Origin: Anaerolineaceae bacterium
GTDB taxonomy: Bacteria > Chloroflexota > Anaerolineae > Aggregatilineales > Phototrophicaceae
DNA: 64,000 bases
Direction: 5' to 3'
Assembly: GCA_002699585.1 (NCBI GenBank)
Contig: PABP01000036.1
Coordinates: 312,333-376,332 of the forward strand
Shown here in pieces: positions 53,795-62,626 of this stretch. The notes under the pieces were generated by a model. That model was not told the origin of the DNA. It saw only the letters and a list, made by a program, of their open reading frames with translations, and searched no databases. Position numbers and translations under genes: made by a program. Within the stretch, counting starts at the first letter, position 1; the number at the start of each line of letters is the position of its first letter.

Positions 53795-55135
53795 ATGGCG
53801 TTTCCAAAGGATTTTGTATGGGGGACCGCAACCTCGAGTTATCAGATCGAAGGCGGCGGCCTGGATTATGGCCGAGGGGAGTGCATCTGGCACCGCTTTT
53901 CGCACACACCGGGCAAGGTTTACAACGGTGATACAGGCGACATCGCCTGCGACCATATCCATCGCTACCCGCAAGATGTCGCCATGATGGCCGAATTAGG
54001 CATCGATAGCTATCGTTTTAGCGTGTCCTGGCCGCGTGTGATCCCGGCAGGCACGGGGACCATCAACCAGCAAGGCCTGGATTTTTATAAACGCCTGATC
54101 GAAAGCCTGCAAGAAGCCAATATCACGCCCTATCTGACGCTCTATCACTGGGATTTACCGCAGGCTTTGCAGGATAAGGGCGGCTGGGAAAACCCGGACA
54201 GCGTACAGTGGTTCATGGAATACGCCGACCTGATCTCACGCGAGTTAGGTAGCGATGTCAAAGACTGGATCACGCATAACGAACCGTTTGTGGTTTCGAT
54301 GGTGAGTAACCTGTTCGGTGTGCATGCTCCTGGCCAGCAAGACCCAGTCGCGGCCTATACCGTCGCCCATCATGTGCTGCTCTCGCACGGGGCAGCAGTG
54401 CCCATCATTCGCCAGAATGTGCCGGATGCTGAAGTGGGCATCACGCTCGACCAGACTTACAGCATGCCCTATCGCCCTGATAATCACGAAGATCAGATCG
54501 CGGCTCGCCGTTTTGCCGCTTTCCACAATGACTGGTTCCTGGAACCCGTTTTCCGGGGAACCTACCCGGCGGATGCCCTCAAAGAACTGGACCAGCGGGG
54601 TGCACTCAGCAAAATTGATCCGACCGAGATCAGCAAGGCGCAGGTGCCGATAGACTTCCTGGGGATCAATTACTACACGCGCTATGTCATCAAAGCCAGC
54701 GAAACAGACCCCAGCGGCTTTGAGCAAGTGCGGGTCGATGGCACAGAACATACGGCGCTGGATTGGGAAGTGTATCCTGATGGGCTGCTGCACACGCTGC
54801 TGTACCTGCACAACGCCTACTACCCGACCAAGATTTACATCACGGAAAACGGCTGCAGCTATGACGACCCGCTGCCCATCAACGGCGTGGTCGATGATCC
54901 CAAGCGCGTAGACTACTATCGGCAGCATATTGATGCCATTGAAAAGGCGATTGAATTAGGCGTCCCGGTAGCGGGTTACTTCGCCTGGAGCCTGATGGAT
55001 AATTTTGAGTGGGCTGAGGGCTATAATCGGCGCTTTGGCCTATATCACGTCGACTTTGAAACGCAGGAGCGCACACCCAAGAAGAGTGCGTTGTACTACC
55101 AGGAACGTATTTCCCAGGAGCGGGCTAAAGCCTGA
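53795..55135 (+). CDS. GH1 beta-glucosidase
   Basis: A 446-residue intracellular enzyme. It opens FPKDFVWGTATSSYQIEGG, and has the acid/base E163 in THNEPF and the nucleophile E351 in ITENG. NNFEW-type ending (SLMDNFEWAEGY) is present. It hydrolyses beta-glucosides or related beta-glycosides (mannoside, galactoside) taken up by the operon's transporter. Start ATG 53795 gives the standard N-terminus; ATG 53789 is two codons upstream. Confidence 0.93.
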   Translation: MAFPKDFVWGTATSSYQIEGGGLDYGRGECIWHRFSHTPGKVYNGDTGDIACDHIHRYPQDVAMMAELGIDSYRFSVSWPRVIPAGTGTINQQGLDFYKRLIESLQEANITPYLTLYHWDLPQALQDKGGWENPDSVQWFMEYADLISRELGSDVKDWITHNEPFVVSMVSNLFGVHAPGQQDPVAAYTVAHHVLLSHGAAVPIIRQNVPDAEVGITLDQTYSMPYRPDNHEDQIAARRFAAFHNDWFLEPVFRGTYPADALKELDQRGALSKIDPTEISKAQVPIDFLGINYYTRYVIKASETDPSGFEQVRVDGTEHTALDWEVYPDGLLHTLLYLHNAYYPTKIYITENGCSYDDPLPINGVVDDPKRVDYYRQHIDAIEKAIELGVPVAGYFAWSLMDNFEWAEGYNRRFGLYHVDFETQERTPKKSALYYQERISQERAKA

Positions 55136-55235
55136 TCCGACTGAAGTCCTCCTTTTGTATACGGGCGATGGCTGGGCGGTCATGGCCCGTATGCGTTAAT
55201 GGTCGTTCACCTTCCCTCCACAATAGAAACAAAAA

Positions 55236-55260
55236 AGGGCACAACCTGGTGCTGTGCCCT
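55236..55260. terminator. Bidirectional terminator between GH1 and SLC13 genes
   Basis: Stem AGGGCACA (55236-55243) and TGTGCCCT (55253-55260) with a nine-base loop. Read on the minus strand it is followed by TTTTTT, a good terminator for the SLC13 gene; the plus-strand tail is weaker. Confidence 0.8.
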
Positions 55261-55286
55261 ACTTATTACGTATTAGCGCATCATAT

Positions 55287-55342
55287 CATGCGGTGCTAGG
55301 CATGCGGTGCTAGGCATGCGCTGCTAAGCATGCGGTGCTAGG
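55287..55342. repeat. 14-bp tandem repeat, four units
   Basis: Units CATGCGGTGCTAGG at 55287, 55301 and 55329, with the variant CATGCGCTGCTAAG at 55315. The last unit supplies the final Ala codon boundary and the TAG stop of the SLC13 gene on the minus strand, so the array begins exactly at the 3' end of that gene. No spacers, so not CRISPR. Confidence 0.85.
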
Positions 55343-57218
55343 CATAAAACGGCCACAAGAGCGGCAGTATCAGCAACGTGATAACCAGCGCGATGAAGAT
55401 CATCGGAATGCCGACTTTGGCATAGTCGCTAAATCGGTAGTGACCTGCACCCATTACCAGGGCGTTGACTGGCGACGCCACGGGTGACGCGAAGGCCATC
55501 GAAGCAGCTACGGCCACGCCCATCAGGAAAGCATGAGGTTGGACGCCCATGCTGGTGGCAGTCGCAAATGCAATCGGCGCGATGAGCACGGCGGTCGCTG
55601 TGTTAGAGAGTACCTGCGTAAAGATCGAGGTCAGCACGAATAGCGCGGCCAGAATGGCCATTGGCCCCATATCACCAAGGATGCCGGTAAAGCCGTTGGC
55701 GACCATCTCGACCAGACCAACTTTTTCCAGGGCAGTGCTCATGGGTAACATACCGGCAATGAGCACGATACTCTTCCAGTCGATGGCGTTATAAGCATCG
55801 TCCATCGACAGGCAGCCCGTCAGGATCATGGCCAGTGACGCCAGCATACTGGCACCCGTGACCGACACCCAGCCGGTAATCATCAGGAAGAGCATGCCGA
55901 CCATAATCGCCAGGGCAATGGGGGCTTTAGGGCGGTTGACCGCAACAGTCAGGGCTTCTGTTTCTCCCATCACGATGAAGTCACGGCGCTGGCGGGATTT
56001 GAGCGCGAAGATATCCGCCCATTTACCTTGCACCAGCAAAATATCGCCCGTGCGCAGTTCGGTGGAATCAGTATCGAGCCGTTCCTCATAACCCGGACGC
56101 TGAATATCGAGCACGGTCAGGTGATACGTAGCACTAAAGGCCGCATCGGTCAGGGTTTTGCCGACGAGGGTCGAACGCGGGCGAATGATGACTTCGGCAA
56201 TACCGACTTCATGGGTGATGAGCATATCGCGATCATCCGACGAAGCGGGCTGCACGCCCAGGTTCCATTCGGCAGCCGCGCGAGAAATATCATCGGTGGT
56301 CCCGGCAGCGATGAGGATGTCATCAACTTCAAACACGGCATCCAGCGTAGGGTGAATATTCTGATAGCCGTTCAGCGGTAACAGCGACCCGGTTACGCGC
56401 GGACGGTTTGTATTACGTGGCTGCTTCGTCCGGCGGATCTCCAGGATGTTGACCTGGAAATCGGAGCGTAAGCGGGCTTCTTCCAGCGTCTTCCCGGCCA
56501 GGTTGGACTTGGAGCGTACACGCAGCCGGAACAAACCATCCGGCAGTTTATAGATTTCGACCAGTTCGTGTGGCGTAATCAACTGCGGCTTACCGCGATC
56601 TTTGCTGCGGTCCGGCAGCAGGCGGCGACCAATCACCAGCATGAAAAGAACACCGGAGATGGCAATCACCAGACCCAGCGGCGTATAGCTAAAAAACGCG
56701 AACGGCTCCAGCCCTTCATCGCGCAGTAGATCAGCAACGATGATATTGGGCGGCGTGCCGATCAGGGTGGTTGCGCCACCGATCAGCGAGCCATACGCCA
56801 ATGGAATCAACAGGCGCGATACGCTGACTTTGACACGGTTGGCGAGGCTGATAATCGCCGGCAACATGACAGCTACCACGCCCGTATCGCTCATAAAGCC
56901 GGACATCATGGCGGCTGCGGCCTGCGTGGTAATAATCAGGCGCGTTTCATTGGTACCTGCAACTTTGATAATACGATCTGCGATCATCGCGGCGAGGCCC
57001 GTCTGTAAGACAGCGCCACCGACGATGAACAGCGAAGCAATGGTTAGAACAGCGCTGTTGGAAAAACCAGCCAGCGCTTCACCCGTGCTGAGAACCCCTG
57101 TCAACATCAAAGAGATGACGACGCCTAGAGCGACGACATCCACACGAAGTTTTTCGGTTATGAATAAGACAATGGCTGCAACGAGTATGGCGAGTGTGAT
57201 CCACATCTCAGGCGTCAT
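55338..57218 (-). CDS. SLC13/DASS family permease with two TrkA-C domains
   Basis: A 626-residue transporter for anions such as sulfate, dicarboxylates or arsenite. About eleven membrane segments are split by a cytoplasmic part (about 195-400) with two RCK_C (TrkA-C) domains: LVEIYKLPDGLFRLRVRSKSN and IAEVIIRPRSTLVGKTL. The signature SNTATAVLIAPIAFA in the second half and MSDTGVVAVMLPAI in the first are typical. A CRP-like palindrome lies 68-85 bp upstream. The gene ends in the tandem repeat array. Confidence 0.88.
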   Translation of the reverse strand: MTPEMWITLAILVAAIVLFITEKLRVDVVALGVVISLMLTGVLSTGEALAGFSNSAVLTIASLFIVGGAVLQTGLAAMIADRIIKVAGTNETRLIITTQAAAAMMSGFMSDTGVVAVMLPAIISLANRVKVSVSRLLIPLAYGSLIGGATTLIGTPPNIIVADLLRDEGLEPFAFFSYTPLGLVIAISGVLFMLVIGRRLLPDRSKDRGKPQLITPHELVEIYKLPDGLFRLRVRSKSNLAGKTLEEARLRSDFQVNILEIRRTKQPRNTNRPRVTGSLLPLNGYQNIHPTLDAVFEVDDILIAAGTTDDISRAAAEWNLGVQPASSDDRDMLITHEVGIAEVIIRPRSTLVGKTLTDAAFSATYHLTVLDIQRPGYEERLDTDSTELRTGDILLVQGKWADIFALKSRQRRDFIVMGETEALTVAVNRPKAPIALAIMVGMLFLMITGWVSVTGASMLASLAMILTGCLSMDDAYNAIDWKSIVLIAGMLPMSTALEKVGLVEMVANGFTGILGDMGPMAILAALFVLTSIFTQVLSNTATAVLIAPIAFATATSMGVQPHAFLMGVAVAASMAFASPVASPVNALVMGAGHYRFSDYAKVGIPMIFIALVITLLILPLLWPFYA

Positions 57219-57285
57219 TGGTTTCGATCACCTTACCCTCTCTTTGGACAACAAGTCCTAGCATAGCAGAATCAGGCGGCACGTA

Positions 57286-57303
57286 TTGTGAAAAACGTCA
57301 CAT
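57286..57303. promoter_or_regulatory. CRP-like palindrome upstream of the SLC13 gene
   Basis: TTGTGA-N6-TCACAT, containing a perfect TGTGA-N6-TCACA core, centred about 76 bp upstream of the SLC13 start codon. Same geometry as the sites at 41354 and 41403. Confidence 0.5.
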
Positions 57304-57361
57304 GTCATAGCACAATATGTCAACAATCTGCTCAAACTTGCAGCTTATTGGATTTTTTAAC

Positions 57362-57392
57362 CAAAAAAGCCACCACATTCTTTGTGATGGCT
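57362..57392 (-). terminator. Terminator of the CDF transporter gene (copy 1 of a 31-bp repeat)
   Basis: Imperfect stem AGCCACCACA/TGTGATGGCT. Read on the minus strand it is followed by TTTTTT, so it ends the CDF transcript. All 31 bp recur exactly at 59051-59081 in the same orientation. Confidence 0.8.
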
Positions 57393-57415
57393 GCAAGGAA
57401 TTTATAATGCGTGTT

Positions 57416-58474
57416 TCAATGATGAGCAGGCCAATCTTCTACCAGGGTAAGATTCACGTTGATGTCAGCCAGATGGGGGATAGCACGCTGTAGATCGGCA
57501 CGCATACATTCAATGAGGGCATTGGCTTCTGGTAGAGAAAGGGTACTATCGACGGCAATGGTTACATCTGCATAAAGGCGGTGGCCCACCCAACGGGCGC
57601 GAATGCGCTCCAAGCGTTCTTCACCGACGACATCCCAGATAGGATGCTCCATGCGGTGTATCAAAGCCGGGTCCACTGCATCCATCAGACGATACCAAAC
57701 TGACTTGATCGCGTTCCAGGTGATGCCCACGATGGCAATACCAATCACAATACCGATGATGGGGTCGAGGATAGGAAGGCCAATGAGCGTACCAAAAACA
57801 GCGATCAGCACTGCCAGCGAGGTCAGGCCATCAACACGCGCATGCTGACCATCAGCGATCATGGCATCAGAGCCAATCTGTTGACCGACGCGAATTTGCA
57901 TCACGGCAACCAGTTCATTGCCGATGAAGCCAACCACCGCGGCCGCAGCCACCCAGGGTAAATTGGTCAGAGGCTGCGGGTCGAGCAGCTTTTGAATCGA
58001 TTCCCACAGGATATAACCGGCACTAAACGCAATCGAAATGACAATCAGGATGCCAGCGACATCTTCCGCACGACCAAAGCCATACGTATAGCGGCGCGTG
58101 GCCACCCGCCTTGCCAGATAGAATGCGATCAGCAAAGGGATCGAATTCAAGGCATCGCCCAGATTGTGGACGGTATCGGCCAGCAGCGCCACACTGTTGC
58201 TGGCAATGTAGATAGCGATCTGCAAAACGGTTGTGATTGCCAGCGCCAACAGCGCTAACCAGACGGTACGAACGCCCAGTTTGTTATCGCGCAGAGCATT
58301 GTCTGCCGCCAGTTCGGTATAGCCATGATCATGATCGTGTCCGAAGCCAGGCAGATGGAGAGCAGCCCCAATCGTGCCAATGATGCCCATACTGTGATGA
58401 CCGTGGGTGTGGCCATGACTATGATCGTGGTCGTGATTATGATCGTGGCTGTGATCGTGGTGAGCATGGCTCAT
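57416..58474 (-). CDS. Cation diffusion facilitator, zinc transporter
   Basis: A 352-residue metal/proton antiporter of the CDF family. The first 30 residues are a His/Asp-rich metal-binding tail. Six membrane segments follow; the metal site is formed by HNLGD (membrane helix 2) and HARVD (helix 5), the HD-HD set typical of zinc exporters. A cytoplasmic C-terminal domain (about 265-352) ends ADINVNLTLVEDW. It is divergent from a Fur-type regulator 155 bp away. Confidence 0.9.
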   Translation of the reverse strand: MSHAHHDHSHDHNHDHDHSHGHTHGHHSMGIIGTIGAALHLPGFGHDHDHGYTELAADNALRDNKLGVRTVWLALLALAITTVLQIAIYIASNSVALLADTVHNLGDALNSIPLLIAFYLARRVATRRYTYGFGRAEDVAGILIVISIAFSAGYILWESIQKLLDPQPLTNLPWVAAAAVVGFIGNELVAVMQIRVGQQIGSDAMIADGQHARVDGLTSLAVLIAVFGTLIGLPILDPIIGIVIGIAIVGITWNAIKSVWYRLMDAVDPALIHRMEHPIWDVVGEERLERIRARWVGHRLYADVTIAVDSTLSLPEANALIECMRADLQRAIPHLADINVNLTLVEDWPAHH

Positions 58475-58540
58475 AATCGGTAAATCCTTCTTACAGTGAT
58501 CCTCATATCACAATAGCAGGTATCTGGCAGCAAACAGCTT

Positions 58541-58558
58541 ATTGCAAAAAGTCGCAAT
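58541..58558. promoter_or_regulatory. Candidate Fur/Zur operator
   Basis: ATTGC-N8-GCAAT in the CDF-Fur divergent gap, flanked by direct copies of CAGCTTAT (58536-58543 and 58561-58568). It does not match the known Zur consensus of E. coli or Bacillus. The call rests on symmetry and location only. Confidence 0.35.
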
Positions 58559-58629
58559 ATCAGCTTATAAATGTTCACGCAAGTTCTTCTGGTTATCTCT
58601 GGCAAAGAGTTCATGCAAAGAATAATGGT

Positions 58630-59076
58630 ATGACACATGAGAACACGGATTACGTCGACATTTTACGCACACATGGCTACCGGGTGACGATGCCACGTAT
58701 GATCGTGTTGGATGCCGTTTGCGCTCATGAAGGCCACGCGGCCATCGCAGATATACAGCGCCTCGTTTACGATATGGACCCAACCATTGATCGCTCGACA
58801 ATCTACCGGGCCCTTGATGTGTTGGTCGAGGTCGGCTTGGTTGTGGAGTCCGACCTGGGCCACCCAGGCAAGGTCTATAGCATCGCGGGGGAAGCCAACC
58901 ATCACCATCTGGTTTGTTTGCAGTGCGGCAAGGTCTTGTCGATCAGGCGCGATGTCATCATGGGCTTGAAAGCACAGATACATGAGGCTTATGGCTTTGA
59001 CTTGCAGGCCGATCATCTGACGTTAAACGGACTGTGCCGGGACTGCCAATCAAAAAAGCCACCACATTCTTTGTGA
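58630..59076 (+). CDS. Fur family metal regulator, probably Zur-like
   Basis: A 148-residue regulator. The winged helix (about 10-85) contains GYRVTMPRMIVLDAV and IDRSTIYRALDVLVEVGLV. The dimerisation domain has HHHLVCLQCGKV and LCRDCQ, two CxxC pairs of the structural zinc site. Location beside a zinc CDF gene suggests Zur rather than Fur. Its last codons lie inside the terminator element at 59051-59081, so the C-terminus SKKPPHSL is dictated by that element. Confidence 0.88.
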   Translation: MTHENTDYVDILRTHGYRVTMPRMIVLDAVCAHEGHAAIADIQRLVYDMDPTIDRSTIYRALDVLVEVGLVVESDLGHPGKVYSIAGEANHHHLVCLQCGKVLSIRRDVIMGLKAQIHEAYGFDLQADHLTLNGLCRDCQSKKPPHSL

Positions 59077-59081
59077 TGGCT
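59051..59081 (-). terminator. Terminator of the second sugar operon (copy 2 of a 31-bp repeat)
   Basis: Identical over 31 bp to 57362-57392. On the minus strand the stem is followed by TTTTTT and ends the convergent ABC operon. It overlaps the last codons and stop of the Fur-type gene. Confidence 0.8.
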
Positions 59082-59131
59082 TTCATGCAATAGCTTTGTC
59101 GATAGCTGTATTGAAGATAGCTGCGATAACG

Positions 59132-59995
59132 TTACTTGCGGATGCCTGCCGTTAAGCCCGTGATGATCTGCTCGGTAGCACTCAGGAAAAGGATAATCAG
59201 CGGCAGTGTGGTGATGACCAACCCGGCGAACAGCGTTGACCAATCGGTCTGGAACTCACCGAAGAAGCGGGTCATGCCGACGGGTAGCGTCCACTTGTCG
59301 GTGGAGCGCAGCAGCACCAACGGGAAGAAAAAATCGTTCCACAGCGGTACAAACTGGAAGACAGCAACAGTAGCCAGTGCCGGACGCACCAGCGGCAGCA
59401 TCACCCGACCGAAAATCGTGAATTCCTGCGCGCCATCAATGCGCGCCGCTTCGGTCAATTCCTGCGGGAGCTGCCGGAAAAACGAAGCCAGAATGAACAC
59501 TGAAAAGGGAATGCCCGTCGCCGCGTAGACCAGGATTAAGCCGATACGATTATCAATCAAGCCCAGGCTGTTGAGTAGCAAAAATAGCGGCACAATAGCC
59601 AATCGGAAAGGCAGCGTCAGGCCAGCGACGAAGAAGGCCGATAAGAAACGCCCACCAGGGAAGTTATAGCGTCCCAGGATATACGCTGCGAGTGCGGAAA
59701 CGCTGGTCCCAAGCACGACTGAGGCCACCGTAATGACCAGCGAGTTGACGAAATAGCGACTGAAGTCAGCTTCGTTCCAGGCAATGACATAGCTGTCGAA
59801 GTTGATCGTTTCTGGCAGTGCGACTGGCTCTTTGTAAATTTCCCGCGTCGGACGCATGGTGTTGGTCACGACGATGAACAGCGGCAGCAAGACGATGATG
59901 GCATAGATAATCAACATGCCATTGGAGCCGACCGTCGCAAAGGTAATCTTTGGCAGACGAAACGACCGTTTGGAAGTGTCGGTTGCGGTACTCAT
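59132..59995 (-). CDS. ABC sugar permease, MalG type
   Basis: A 287-residue CUT1 permease with six membrane segments and the EAA loop LTEAARIDGAQEFTIFGRVMLPLV near 180-203. Its start overlaps the stop of the MalF-type gene by 4 bp. It is last in the minus-strand operon and ends just before a terminator shared with the fur gene's 3' end. Confidence 0.9.
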   Translation of the reverse strand: MSTATDTSKRSFRLPKITFATVGSNGMLIIYAIIVLLPLFIVVTNTMRPTREIYKEPVALPETINFDSYVIAWNEADFSRYFVNSLVITVASVVLGTSVSALAAYILGRYNFPGGRFLSAFFVAGLTLPFRLAIVPLFLLLNSLGLIDNRIGLILVYAATGIPFSVFILASFFRQLPQELTEAARIDGAQEFTIFGRVMLPLVRPALATVAVFQFVPLWNDFFFPLVLLRSTDKWTLPVGMTRFFGEFQTDWSTLFAGLVITTLPLIILFLSATEQIITGLTAGIRK

Positions 59996-60954
59996 TGTAA
60001 TTTATCCTCCAAACGGCGGAACCAGGTTTGCACGCCGACAGATACCGTGAAAATAAACAGGAACATCAATACCGCCAGGGCCGATGCCAGACCGAAAGCA
60101 TCCGGGCCACCAGCGAAGGCCGTGCGGTAGAAGACCAGTCCCAGCACATCGGTTGCCCCGGCTGGAGGGCCATCAGCGCCAGCCAGTGACCACACAATAC
60201 CAAAGGCATTGAAGTTGCCGATGAAAGTCAGCACGGTGACGATACCGATAACAGGAGTTAGGAGCGGCAGCTCAATATGGCGGAAGATGCGCCAATCGCT
60301 GGCTCCATCAATACGGGCCGCTTCGCGCAGGTCATCTTCAATGCCTGCCAACCCCGCGCCGAACAGTAGCATGGGGAAGCCCACCCACATCCAGGCATTG
60401 ACCAGAATGACGGTCGGCAGAGCGGTCGCCGGGTCGCCCAGCCAGGGCTTGGCCAGGTCACCCAGGCCAACATCGCGCAGGGTATTGTTCACCGGGCCAA
60501 AGAGGGGGTTGAGCATCAGCCGCCATAAATAGCCGACCACAATCGGGCTGATGAGGTACGGCATGGTAAACACGGTACGGAAGAAGCGCTTACCGAAGCG
60601 CGGCCTGTGCAAAAGCCGAGCAAAGAGCAGGCCAAGCGACGTCTGGATGGTCATCGTGCCGATGAAAAAAGCCACATTATGGCCAAATGCACGCGGCAAC
60701 TGCTCATTAAGCGGGTAGCGTGTAAAAAGCTCCTGGAAGTTGTGTAGGCCGACAAAATCGCCACGCACCAGGCCGTTGAATTCAAAGGTGCTGAAGATCA
60801 GGGCCTGAACCAGCGGGTACACCATAAATACGGTGTACAGAATGAGCGCAGGCAGAACAAACAAGGCGATGGTCGGGACCGATGGCATCATTGCATTTTT
60901 ACGCCAGGTTCGGCGGCGTTTGGTATTGGGGTTGGCACTCGGTAAGGCCGTCAT
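59992..60954 (-). CDS. ABC sugar permease, MalF type
   Basis: A 320-residue CUT1 permease. Segment 1 is TIALFVLPALILYTVFMVYPLV, and the EAA loop is LREAARIDGASDWRIFRHIELPLL near 228-251. The basic N-terminus (NTKRRRTWRKN) stays inside. A 211-bp gap with a stem-loop separates it from the binding-protein gene upstream. No ATPase gene is in the operon. Confidence 0.9.
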   Translation of the reverse strand: MTALPSANPNTKRRRTWRKNAMMPSVPTIALFVLPALILYTVFMVYPLVQALIFSTFEFNGLVRGDFVGLHNFQELFTRYPLNEQLPRAFGHNVAFFIGTMTIQTSLGLLFARLLHRPRFGKRFFRTVFTMPYLISPIVVGYLWRLMLNPLFGPVNNTLRDVGLGDLAKPWLGDPATALPTVILVNAWMWVGFPMLLFGAGLAGIEDDLREAARIDGASDWRIFRHIELPLLTPVIGIVTVLTFIGNFNAFGIVWSLAGADGPPAGATDVLGLVFYRTAFAGGPDAFGLASALAVLMFLFIFTVSVGVQTWFRRLEDKLQ

Positions 60955-61108
60955 GATAGGGTCACTCTCCTCCTAACCGATTGCGACATAGGAACCAAAA
61001 GGCTGGGGTTGCAATGTCATAGGGTTTGGAATGGGCAGGCATTGGGCCAGATAGATACAGGCATTACAGGCAGATACATTCTAAGGATACAAGTCAGAGA
61101 TAAACGAA

Positions 61109-61133
61109 GGGCAGACCAACAAGCAGTCTGCCC
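61109..61133 (-). terminator. Intercistronic stem-loop after the binding-protein gene
   Basis: GGGCAGAC (61109-61116) and GTCTGCCC (61126-61133) between the binding-protein and permease genes. The minus-strand tail CTTCGTTTATC is only weakly T-rich, so partial termination or mRNA protection is likely; it would keep binding protein in excess over permeases. Confidence 0.65.
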
Positions 61134-61165
61134 CAGGTTATCAGCTATTGCGATTTCTCGCGTGG

Positions 61166-62431
61166 TTACTCAGCTTCTGCTGGTACGAACCACTGTGAGA
61201 TACCGTCCTGAAGCGATTGTGCGATTTCTTCCGGGGTTGTTTCGCCCAGGAAGAGGCTCTGAATTTCAGGACCCAGGATGTTGGTACCGGTCGGGTCGCC
61301 ATAGCGGAAGTCAACCAACAGCATGTAGGCTGCCGGGTTTTCCATCATAGCTGTAGCGAATTCTGCCAGCAGCGGGTCGGTTGGCTCGGTGCCAGCAACC
61401 GGGGAAAGCTGGTTGATCTTGTCGGTGAACATCTGACCGAATTCCACAGTACCCATCCACTCGACCAATGCCAGGGATTCTTCCGGGCTGTCGGTCAGGG
61501 CGTTGACGCCATAGGAGCCATCCATCCAGGACGGAACCAACGGACCGGTCAGGGATTCCGGCGGGGGTGGGACCATGAACATGCCAACTTCGATATCGGG
61601 TGCTTCGCTCTTCCAGAAGCCAATTTCGAAGGAACCACCGATGAAGATCGGGGACAGGCCGCTGATGAACAGGGTACGCGCATCATTGTAGCCAACGCCC
61701 GTGACATCGGGAGGCAGGTACGGCTGAATGTCTTGCAGGACAGCGATGGAAGCCACGTAGTTCTCATCGGTGAAGTCGGTTTCGCCAGCCAGGACGGCTT
61801 CCTGGAATTCCGGGCCACCATAACGTGGGGCGGCAACGGCATCATGCAGGATGGGGAGCATCCAGCTATCCAGGGCCGGGTTGCCAATCGGGATGTAACC
61901 CGCTTCAGCGATGGTATCCAGGGCAGCGGTGAACTCTTCCCAGGTTTCCGGTTCGGTCAGGCCCAGTTCTTCAAAGACGCCTACATTGTAGAAGGCACCC
62001 AGGGCTTGCACGCCGAAAGGCACGCCATAAACGCGGCCATCAGCCTGGCCAGTCGCGCCCTTGAGAATGGCATCGGTGAAGTTGCTAAGGTCGACTTCGC
62101 CATCCAGCGGCATCAACTGACCGGCATCGATCAGTGACTGAACGCCTCCATAAGCGCGAAGCTGGACGACATCCGGGCCACCATCACCGGTCAGGCCGGT
62201 TGCCAGGATGTTGTTGTAGTCTGTACTCACGAAGGGAACGAATTCCACCGTAACGCCAGGATTGGCTTCTTCATAAACATCGAAGATTTCGTTATAAGCA
62301 TCTTCGTCTTCTGTACGCCACGACCACACGGTGATCGTCACATCGTCCTGTGCCATCGCCACACCAGCGAACATCGCCAGCACGAGCGTTGCCAACAGGC
62401 TTATTGCGGCAAAACGCGCTCTACTTCTCAT
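61166..62431 (-). CDS. ABC transporter sugar-binding protein (family 1)
   Basis: A 421-residue extracytoplasmic binding protein with a signal peptide (MRSRARFAAISLLATLVLAM, cleavage near VAMA-Q). Typical family-1 stretches are TVWSWRTEDEDAYNEIF, GLTGDGGPDVVQLRAYGG and GRVYGVPFGVQALGAFYNVGVFEELGL. It lies first in the operon and is divergent from a GH42 beta-galactosidase, so a galactoside is the likely substrate. A 13-bp palindrome lies in its leader. Confidence 0.9.
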   Translation of the reverse strand: MRSRARFAAISLLATLVLAMFAGVAMAQDDVTITVWSWRTEDEDAYNEIFDVYEEANPGVTVEFVPFVSTDYNNILATGLTGDGGPDVVQLRAYGGVQSLIDAGQLMPLDGEVDLSNFTDAILKGATGQADGRVYGVPFGVQALGAFYNVGVFEELGLTEPETWEEFTAALDTIAEAGYIPIGNPALDSWMLPILHDAVAAPRYGGPEFQEAVLAGETDFTDENYVASIAVLQDIQPYLPPDVTGVGYNDARTLFISGLSPIFIGGSFEIGFWKSEAPDIEVGMFMVPPPPESLTGPLVPSWMDGSYGVNALTDSPEESLALVEWMGTVEFGQMFTDKINQLSPVAGTEPTDPLLAEFATAMMENPAAYMLLVDFRYGDPTGTNILGPEIQSLFLGETTPEEIAQSLQDGISQWFVPAEAE

Positions 62432-62444
62432 AATTATTGACCCC

Positions 62445-62457
62445 TTACAAGGTGTAA
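62445..62457. promoter_or_regulatory. Palindrome in the binding-protein gene leader
   Basis: TTACA-AGG-TGTAA, 14-26 bp upstream of the start codon. A regulator binding here would block translation start or early transcription. It is AT-poor in the centre and unlike the nearby 20-bp palindrome. Confidence 0.4.
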
Positions 62458-62626
62458 AGATTTGTACATTACGCCAAAACGACGTGCCCGATTATATTGT
62501 GAACACAGGCGCACTGCCACTGATTGGACCGTTGAATTGGCTGGATCAACTGGTCAAAATCGACAGAATCCTGCTCCTCTAGCCAAGTGTGTCTGGCACA
62601 TTTGACGCACCAAACCCTAAAATGGA

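Noticed and set aside
55287-55342. Possible CRISPR array
   Set aside because: Units of 14 bp are directly adjacent with no spacers, and no cas genes are near.
61217-62137. 306-codon open frame on the plus strand opposite the second binding-protein gene
   Set aside because: Antisense shadow; the minus-strand product has a signal peptide and family-1 motifs.
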